From NCBI GenBank assembly GCA_964505325.1, contig CAZDHT010000213.1, positions 1 through 9,664 of the forward strand: a stretch of 9,664 nucleotides of DNA, read 5' to 3'. A program made the position numbers and the translations under genes. The DNA is from CAZDHT01 sp964505325. GTDB taxonomy: Bacteria > Planctomycetota > PUPC01. Below the pieces are notes generated by a model, which was not told the DNA's origin, did not search any database, and saw only the letters and a program-made list of their open reading frames with translations. The first letter of the stretch is position 1, and every line of letters starts with the position of its first letter. This document shows, piece after piece, positions 5,188-9,664 of the stretch.

Positions 5188-6093
5188 ATGGAATATTACA
5201 CCAACATTCTGAACGTCGTCGGAAACACCCCACTGCTCGAACTCACCCGCATCTCAAACGGGACGGTGTTTGCCAAGGCCGAGTTCCTGAATCCCGGCGG
5301 CAGCATCAAGGACCGGGTGGCCAAGTACCTTATCGAGCGGGCGGAAAAGGCGGGTGAGTTGAAGCCGGGGATGACGATCCTCGAGGCGACGTCGGGCAAC
5401 ACGGGCATCGGAGTGACTTTCGTCGGGGTGCACAAAGGGTACCGCGTGGTGATTTTCATGCCGGAGGACATGAGCGAAGAGCGGAAGAAGATCATCCGCG
5501 CCCTGGGAGCGGAGTTGATGCTGACCCCGAGCTCGGAGGGGATCAGCGGCGCTGTCGAGCGCCGGGACCGGATGGCGGCGGAAGATCCTCAGACCTACGT
5601 CATCGGCCAGTTCGCAAACCCGCGTAATCCCGAGGCCCACTACCGGACCACGGCGTCTGAGTTGTGGCGGCAGATGGAGGGCAAGGTGGCCGCGTTCGTG
5701 GCGGGCGTGGGAAGCGGCGGCACCCTCGGCGGCGTCGGCAAGTTCCTCAAGGAGAAGGATCCCGGCATCCGCGTCGTCGCGGTCGAGCCGGCCAACGCGG
5801 CGGCGCTGCTTGGCCACGAGCCCGGCCTGCACCAGATCCAGGGCATCGGCGACGGGTTCGTCCCGCCGGTGCTCGACACCTCGCTCATCGACGAAGTAAT
5901 CACCGTGACCGACGACGACGCCATCGAGACCACGCGTCGGCTCGCCCGCCTGGAGGGAGCGCTGGTTGGCACGTCGTCCGGAGCGAACGTGTGGTCGGCG
6001 CTGCGCGTATCCGAAGAGCTCGGCCCGGGCAAGAACGTGGTGACCGTGATGCCCGACCGCGCCGAACGCTACTTCAGCACCAGCCTGATCTAG
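5188..6093 (+). CDS. cysK: Cysteine synthase (O-acetylserine sulfhydrylase)
   Basis: The product has 301 residues, a normal length, and is a PLP enzyme of fold type II that makes cysteine from O-acetylserine and sulfide in the cytoplasm. K41 in NPGGSIKDR is the Schiff-base lysine. TSGNTG (68-73) binds the substrate carboxylate, and GVGSGGT (173-179) is the phosphate-binding loop. GTSSGAN near 265 and the end ERYFSTSLI are also typical of the CysK/CysM group. It could be an O-phosphoserine or cystathionine beta-synthase type variant of the same family, because these share all these motifs. The C-terminal CBS domains of some relatives are absent. It starts 3 nt after the lspA stop. The aaggag motif is about 16 bases upstream of the ATG, so translation may depend on coupling to lspA. 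Confidence 0.9.
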   Translation: MEYYTNILNVVGNTPLLELTRISNGTVFAKAEFLNPGGSIKDRVAKYLIERAEKAGELKPGMTILEATSGNTGIGVTFVGVHKGYRVVIFMPEDMSEERKKIIRALGAELMLTPSSEGISGAVERRDRMAAEDPQTYVIGQFANPRNPEAHYRTTASELWRQMEGKVAAFVAGVGSGGTLGGVGKFLKEKDPGIRVVAVEPANAAALLGHEPGLHQIQGIGDGFVPPVLDTSLIDEVITVTDDDAIETTRRLARLEGALVGTSSGANVWSALRVSEELGPGKNVVTVMPDRAERYFSTSLI

Positions 6094-6126
6094 AATCCGC
6101 GTGCAATCCGGGTGCGTGAGGGGCGG

Positions 6127-6155
6127 TTGAAAGCGGCCCGACCGCGCACTACAAT
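6127..6155 (+). promoter_or_regulatory. Putative sigma70 promoter of the GNAT-PHP fusion gene
   Basis: TTGAAA (6127-6132), a 17-base spacer and TACAAT (6150-6155) are seen. The predicted transcription start near 6162 leaves a short leader of about 30 nt before the ATG at 6194. It indicates that this gene can be expressed separately from the cysK operon just upstream. Confidence 0.6.
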
Positions 6156-6193
6156 CTCCCCTGCCACAAGAGATCCAACCGGAGTGATGAGGC

Positions 6194-8605
6194 ATGGCAG
6201 CCCCGGAACCCCCCACCCCTCAGCTTTCGATGCTCAAGCCGGGCCTCGACGGTTTGCCCGAGGTGCTCCTGCCGGAGGGCTATCGCCTTTCGACGTTCAG
6301 GCCGGGTTACGGCGACCACTGGCGCCGGATCATGGCCGACTCGTTTGGGCAGGACCCCGAGAAGTACCAGTTCGACCGGATGATGCGCTCGGACCCGGCG
6401 TTTCGGCCCGAACGGGTTTTCTTCATCGTGTTCGGAGACACACCGGTCGCCACCGCATCGGCGTGGTACCTGCCCGATGTCATGCCCGACGCCGGGACGG
6501 TCCACTACCTCGGCGTGGTGCGCCGGCACCAAGGCAAGAAGCTCGGCTACTGGGTCTCGCTGGCGGCGCTGCGGCGGATGGCCGCGGAGGGCCGCAAACG
6601 CGCCCGCCTGCTGACCGACGATTTCCGCCTGCCCGCCATCAAGACGTACCTGAACCTCGGGTTCGAGCCGCTGCTGGTTCACGAGGGCCACCGGGAGCGC
6701 TGGGCGGCGGTCTTTGACGAACTGAAGCTCCCGGAGTTGAAGGAGCGCTTCCAGCATATCCTCGAAAGCCCCCTGTGGCAGAAACCGGCGCGACACTCCG
6801 ACGACTTCGACTACGCTGCCCGTTTGCACCGCCGCCGCCGGTGGCTCGCGGGCCGCCCGCCCGGTCGCATCGTCAAGGGCGAGATCGACAGCTTCGCCGA
6901 CGAGTCGCTCTACGAGCCCGCCGCGTTGGGGACGGCCGGCGCGAGCATCCGCGAGGTGGCGGCCGGAGAGAACAGACCGTTCGAGCTGTGGTTCCGCGCC
7001 GGGCCGGCGGGCCTGCCGGCGGGGGCCGAGGTCCTTTTCTATACGCCCTGTCAGCGGCCGCTCGGCGAAAGGGTTCAGACGGACGACCCCGAAGAGCCCG
7101 GCTTCGTGGAACTCACCGGCCCGGACGGCGTCGAGCCGCTGGCCGAGCCCGGGTTCCGCGTCGGCCGGGACCTGTCGGCGGGGCGGGAGGTCCGCCTGAC
7201 CATCGGGCGGAAGGCGGGATTCCGGTGGACGCCGCTGGCCGGCCGCAAGGAGTTCAAGGTCATCGTTGACGTCGGGAAGGGCGAGCCGATGATGCGGCTC
7301 CCCGAGCCGGTGGTGGTGCGCGTGTTGCCGAGCGACGCCGATCACATCGACGTGTTCCTGCCCGGAACGGCTCCGCCGAAGACCGGTGTCGTTGCGACGG
7401 TCACGATTCGCGATGAGTTCGACAACCGGGTTCCGTATCATGGATGCTTGTCGGTCGGCGGCTGGGCCGACGGCTATCCCGCACACCTGTCAGACGGCCT
7501 TGGGTCGGTCTACTTCCCGTTCCTAGCACCGTTCACCGTCACTGAGGTTGCGTCTGGGCCTTGCTCAGATGTTCGGTCCAACTGGTGTCTGCCGTCCGAC
7601 GGCCCGCAGCTCTATTTCGGCGACCTGCACGCCCACGATTTGAACAGTCAGGCGGAGGGCTACACCGCCGATGTCTATCGTTGGGCCATCGAAGACAAGC
7701 GGCTCGACTTCCTTGCCGTGCCGGTCCAGGTCCATTCGTACCTCGACAACGACAAATGGCTGGCGGCCAAGCTGCTCAACGAGACGTTCCTCGACGAAGG
7801 CCGGTTCGTCACGTTCCTCTCGTTTGAATGGCAGCATTCGCATTATGGCGACAAGGTGATCCACTACCTCGGCGGCGACATGCCCTATCTCCCTGTCGAC
7901 GACGAACGCTACGCGACGCCGGCCGGGCTGTACGAGGCGCTGCGCGGCGCCGGTGCGCTGGTCATCAGCCATCACCCGGGCTACGCCCTCGGCCTGCACG
8001 TGCCCGGCACGGACTGGGACGCGATGGAGACCGACGTCGACCGGCTGGTCGAAATCTGGTCGATGCACGGGTCGAGCGAGGGGTACAGTCCGCGCGACCG
8101 ACCGCTCCAGCCGCCGCGCCGCGAGGCAGGGGTGATGGAGGGACTGAGGAAGGGACTTCGCTTCGGCCTCGTAGCCGGGTCCGACACGCACAGCGGCCGG
8201 CCGGGCGGCTCGGCCAAGGAGCCGCGGGCGTATTGGGGCGGGCTGTGCGCGATCTGGGCGGAAGAGCTAACGCGGCGGTCGCTGTTCGAGGCGCTGCGCG
8301 CCCGGCGGACCTACGCTCTCACCGGCGCCCGCATCGCCCTCAAGTTCTCGGTGAACGGCGCACCGATGGGCTCGGAGATTCCGGCGGCCGACTCCCGCCG
8401 CCTCGTCGCGGAGGTCTGGGCGCCGAACGTCGTGACGCAGATTCAATTGCTGCGCAACGGGGAGGTTCTGCGCGAGGAAGCCCCAAACACGGACATCTGT
8501 CGCGTCGAGTTTGAAGACATACACGCAAAGCCGGCCTTTTACCACTGCCGCGTCAGACAGGCCGACGGCCACCTCGCCGTCTGCTCGCCCGTGTGGGTAG
8601 GATGA
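6194..8605 (+). CDS. Fusion of GNAT acetyltransferase and DUF3604-like PHP metallohydrolase
   Basis: The product has 803 residues and no signal peptide, so it is probably cytoplasmic. Residues about 25-175 form a GNAT N-acetyltransferase domain: the acetyl-CoA loop is HQGKKLG (112-118), followed by TDDFRLPAIKTYLNLGFEP (141-159), the typical C-terminal GNAT motif. Residues about 210-470 are beta-rich with no catalytic motif that I recognise. Residues about 474-700 hold a PHP-type metal site: YFGDLHAHD (D477, H479, H481), H514 in VQVHS, FEW (E545), SHHPG (H593, H594) and GSDTHSG (D664, H666). The rest (about 700-803) is beta-rich, as in DUF3604 proteins. The usual TDH second motif is here QVH, so D is missing while H remains. 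ggag nine bases before the ATG supports the start. PHP domains hydrolyse phosphoesters, and DUF3604 proteins are largely uncharacterised. The substrates of both domains are unknown. No frameshift is seen, so the fusion appears to be real. Confidence 0.85.
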   Translation: MAAPEPPTPQLSMLKPGLDGLPEVLLPEGYRLSTFRPGYGDHWRRIMADSFGQDPEKYQFDRMMRSDPAFRPERVFFIVFGDTPVATASAWYLPDVMPDAGTVHYLGVVRRHQGKKLGYWVSLAALRRMAAEGRKRARLLTDDFRLPAIKTYLNLGFEPLLVHEGHRERWAAVFDELKLPELKERFQHILESPLWQKPARHSDDFDYAARLHRRRRWLAGRPPGRIVKGEIDSFADESLYEPAALGTAGASIREVAAGENRPFELWFRAGPAGLPAGAEVLFYTPCQRPLGERVQTDDPEEPGFVELTGPDGVEPLAEPGFRVGRDLSAGREVRLTIGRKAGFRWTPLAGRKEFKVIVDVGKGEPMMRLPEPVVVRVLPSDADHIDVFLPGTAPPKTGVVATVTIRDEFDNRVPYHGCLSVGGWADGYPAHLSDGLGSVYFPFLAPFTVTEVASGPCSDVRSNWCLPSDGPQLYFGDLHAHDLNSQAEGYTADVYRWAIEDKRLDFLAVPVQVHSYLDNDKWLAAKLLNETFLDEGRFVTFLSFEWQHSHYGDKVIHYLGGDMPYLPVDDERYATPAGLYEALRGAGALVISHHPGYALGLHVPGTDWDAMETDVDRLVEIWSMHGSSEGYSPRDRPLQPPRREAGVMEGLRKGLRFGLVAGSDTHSGRPGGSAKEPRAYWGGLCAIWAEELTRRSLFEALRARRTYALTGARIALKFSVNGAPMGSEIPAADSRRLVAEVWAPNVVTQIQLLRNGEVLREEAPNTDICRVEFEDIHAKPAFYHCRVRQADGHLAVCSPVWVG

Positions 8606-8642
8606 CCGGATCAACCCAGGCTCGGTGGTGGTCTGGGTCCGG
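8606..8642 (+). terminator. Possible hairpin terminator after the GNAT-PHP gene
   Basis: Directly after the stop codon, acccag (8614-8619) pairs with ctgggt (8633-8638) across a 13-base loop. Outside it ccgg (8606-8609) can pair with ccgg (8639-8642). No T-tract follows, so intrinsic termination is uncertain. Confidence 0.3.
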
Positions 8643-8665
8643 CTCTAGCCGACCTCCCTACACCG

Positions 8666-8694
8666 TTGATATGGGCGGCGGCGACAGGTAAGAT
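8666..8694 (+). promoter_or_regulatory. Putative sigma70 promoter of the HTH-ImmA/IrrE gene
   Basis: TTGATA (8666-8671), a 17-base spacer and TAAGAT (8689-8694) lie in the 157-base gap before the GTG start at 8763. The predicted leader is about 60 nt. It contains cccc (8721-8724) pairing with gggg (8732-8735) as a short hairpin. If the protein regulates itself, its operator should be in this gap. Confidence 0.5.
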
Positions 8695-8762
8695 TGATTT
8701 GCCGGGATGGAAGCAAGTGCCCCAAGTTGTCGGGGCCCCTCCGGGCGAGGTTCGGAGGCATC

Positions 8763-9664
8763 GTGATACGTGTCGAGCTAAGACCTGAACTGCTGCGCTG
8801 GGCGCTCGAGCGCGCGGGGCTCGACATTGATGCTCTGGCAAAGCGCTTTCCGAAGCTCGCCGCGTGGGAGAGCGGCGAAGCGCGGCCTACCCTCAAGCAG
8901 GTCGAGCGCTTCGCGAAAGCCACGCACACACCCGTTGGCTACCTGCTCTTGAAGGAACCGCCGGTCGAGCGCGTCCCGATCCCGGACTTCAGGACCCGCG
9001 GCAAGAGGTACAGGACGCGTCCGAGCCCGGATCTCCTGGACATGATCTATGTCTGCCAGCAGCGCCAGGAATGGTACCGCAACTTCACACGGTCCACTGG
9101 AGAGGGACCCCTCCCCTTCGTGAATTCGGCGCGCGTGACGCAAGATATCGTCAGGGTCGCAGCAAGGATTCGGCAGACTCTGGGGTTCGACCCGGATGAG
9201 CGGCGCCGAACGCCGACCTGGACGGATGCGCTGCGCTGCTTCATCGGCCAGGCCGATGAACTGGGCGTCCTCGTGATGTGCAGCGGCGTGGTCTTGAACA
9301 ACAACCACCGCCGTCTTGATCCTGACGAGTTCCGTGGGTTCGCGATTGCCGATGAACTGGCACCTCTGGTGTTCATCAACGGCGCGGATACCAAGGCGGC
9401 ACAGATGTTCACGCTCGCGCACGAGCTGGCGCATATCTGGCTCGGGCAGTCTGCCGTCTCTGACGCGCAGGCGTGTCTTGTGCCTCGCCATGACGTCGAG
9501 CGGTGGTGCAATCGGGTTGCTGCGGAGTTGCTGGTTCCTTTGGCGGTTCTGGGCGACGAGTACCAGAAGAAGGCCGAACTACGCCACGAGGTGAACCGCT
9601 TGGCCAAGCGGTTCAAAGTCAGCACGCTTGTTATTCTGCGCCGCATTCATGACGCTGGCGGCCT
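8763..9664 (+). CDS. HTH and ImmA/IrrE-family metallopeptidase, 3' end outside window
   Basis: At least 300 residues are visible and the frame is open to the window edge. Residues about 13-63 (LERAGLDIDALAKRFPKLAAWESGEARPTLKQVERFAKAT and on) form an Xre-type helix-turn-helix. VPIPDFRTR (71-79) is a linker motif common in this subgroup. The peptidase core has the zinc motif HELAHIWLG (H220, E221, H224), and E255 in NRVAAELLVP is the expected third ligand. Relatives cleave or inactivate partner repressors (ImmA acts on ImmR; IrrE/PprI on DdrO) or form part of toxin-antitoxin-like pairs. The start is GTG at 8763, with ggagg only four bases upstream. No better start is seen in frame. The gene is separate from the upstream fusion gene and has its own promoter. 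Its partner gene, if any, would lie beyond the window. Confidence 0.9.
   Translation, partial: MIRVELRPELLRWALERAGLDIDALAKRFPKLAAWESGEARPTLKQVERFAKATHTPVGYLLLKEPPVERVPIPDFRTRGKRYRTRPSPDLLDMIYVCQQRQEWYRNFTRSTGEGPLPFVNSARVTQDIVRVAARIRQTLGFDPDERRRTPTWTDALRCFIGQADELGVLVMCSGVVLNNNHRRLDPDEFRGFAIADELAPLVFINGADTKAAQMFTLAHELAHIWLGQSAVSDAQACLVPRHDVERWCNRVAAELLVPLAVLGDEYQKKAELRHEVNRLAKRFKVSTLVILRRIHDAGG

Noticed and set aside
5254..6216. 320-codon minus-strand frame opposite cysK
   Set aside because: cysK is certain from its PLP motifs. The antisense frame is a GC-rich shadow with no recognisable domain.
6149..7486. 445-codon minus-strand frame opposite the GNAT-PHP gene
   Set aside because: It lies opposite well-supported GNAT coding sequence and shows biased shadow composition.

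Overview
The window is a mostly GC-rich stretch of bacterial chromosome carrying housekeeping-type genes, with AT-rich pieces around an insertion sequence at the left end. Strong E. coli-like -35/-10 elements, a secreted CAP-domain protein, a DksA/TraR-like gene joined to lspA, and intergenic spaces rich in palindromes suggest an uncultured environmental Gram-negative-type bacterium. A planctomycete or a relative is possible, but this is an impression from gene content and the sequence alone does not prove it. No rRNA, tRNA or CRISPR array was seen.

Layout. Positions 1-319 are a non-coding AT-rich to GC-rich junction ending in a UUCG hairpin. Positions 320-1645 hold an apparently intact IS4-family element with a complete Y2REK transposase. 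It interrupts a small AT-rich reading frame on the minus strand. Positions 1982-2410 (minus) encode a small coiled-coil protein of unknown function with its own promoter. Positions 2411-3008 carry no convincing gene but hold two striking structures: a symmetric three-way-junction palindrome (2604-2660) and an inverted GATTAC/GTAATC repeat block (about 2739-2838). Positions 3009-3734 (minus) encode a secreted CAP/SCP-domain protein. The divergent intergenic region 3735-4318 holds GC-rich direct repeats, a perfect 24-bp palindrome, three tandem copies of a 14-16 bp motif, a near-consensus promoter and a hairpin-containing leader.

That promoter should drive a tight plus-strand operon: a DksA/TraR-type zinc-finger regulator (4319-4693), lspA signal peptidase II (4660-5184, overlapping by 34 nt) and a cysK-type cysteine synthase (5188-6093). 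A second good promoter precedes an 803-residue gene (6194-8605). It encodes an unusual fusion of an N-terminal GNAT acetyltransferase domain with a DUF3604-like PHP metallohydrolase domain. The window closes with a gene running off the edge (8763 onward) that starts at GTG and encodes an HTH plus ImmA/IrrE (HELAH) metallopeptidase, a type often found in toxin-antitoxin or mobile-element loci.

The best candidates for something undescribed are the GNAT-PHP fusion, the three-way-junction element and its neighbouring GATTAC block, and the structured leader with tandem operator-like repeats before the dksA-like/lspA/cysK operon.
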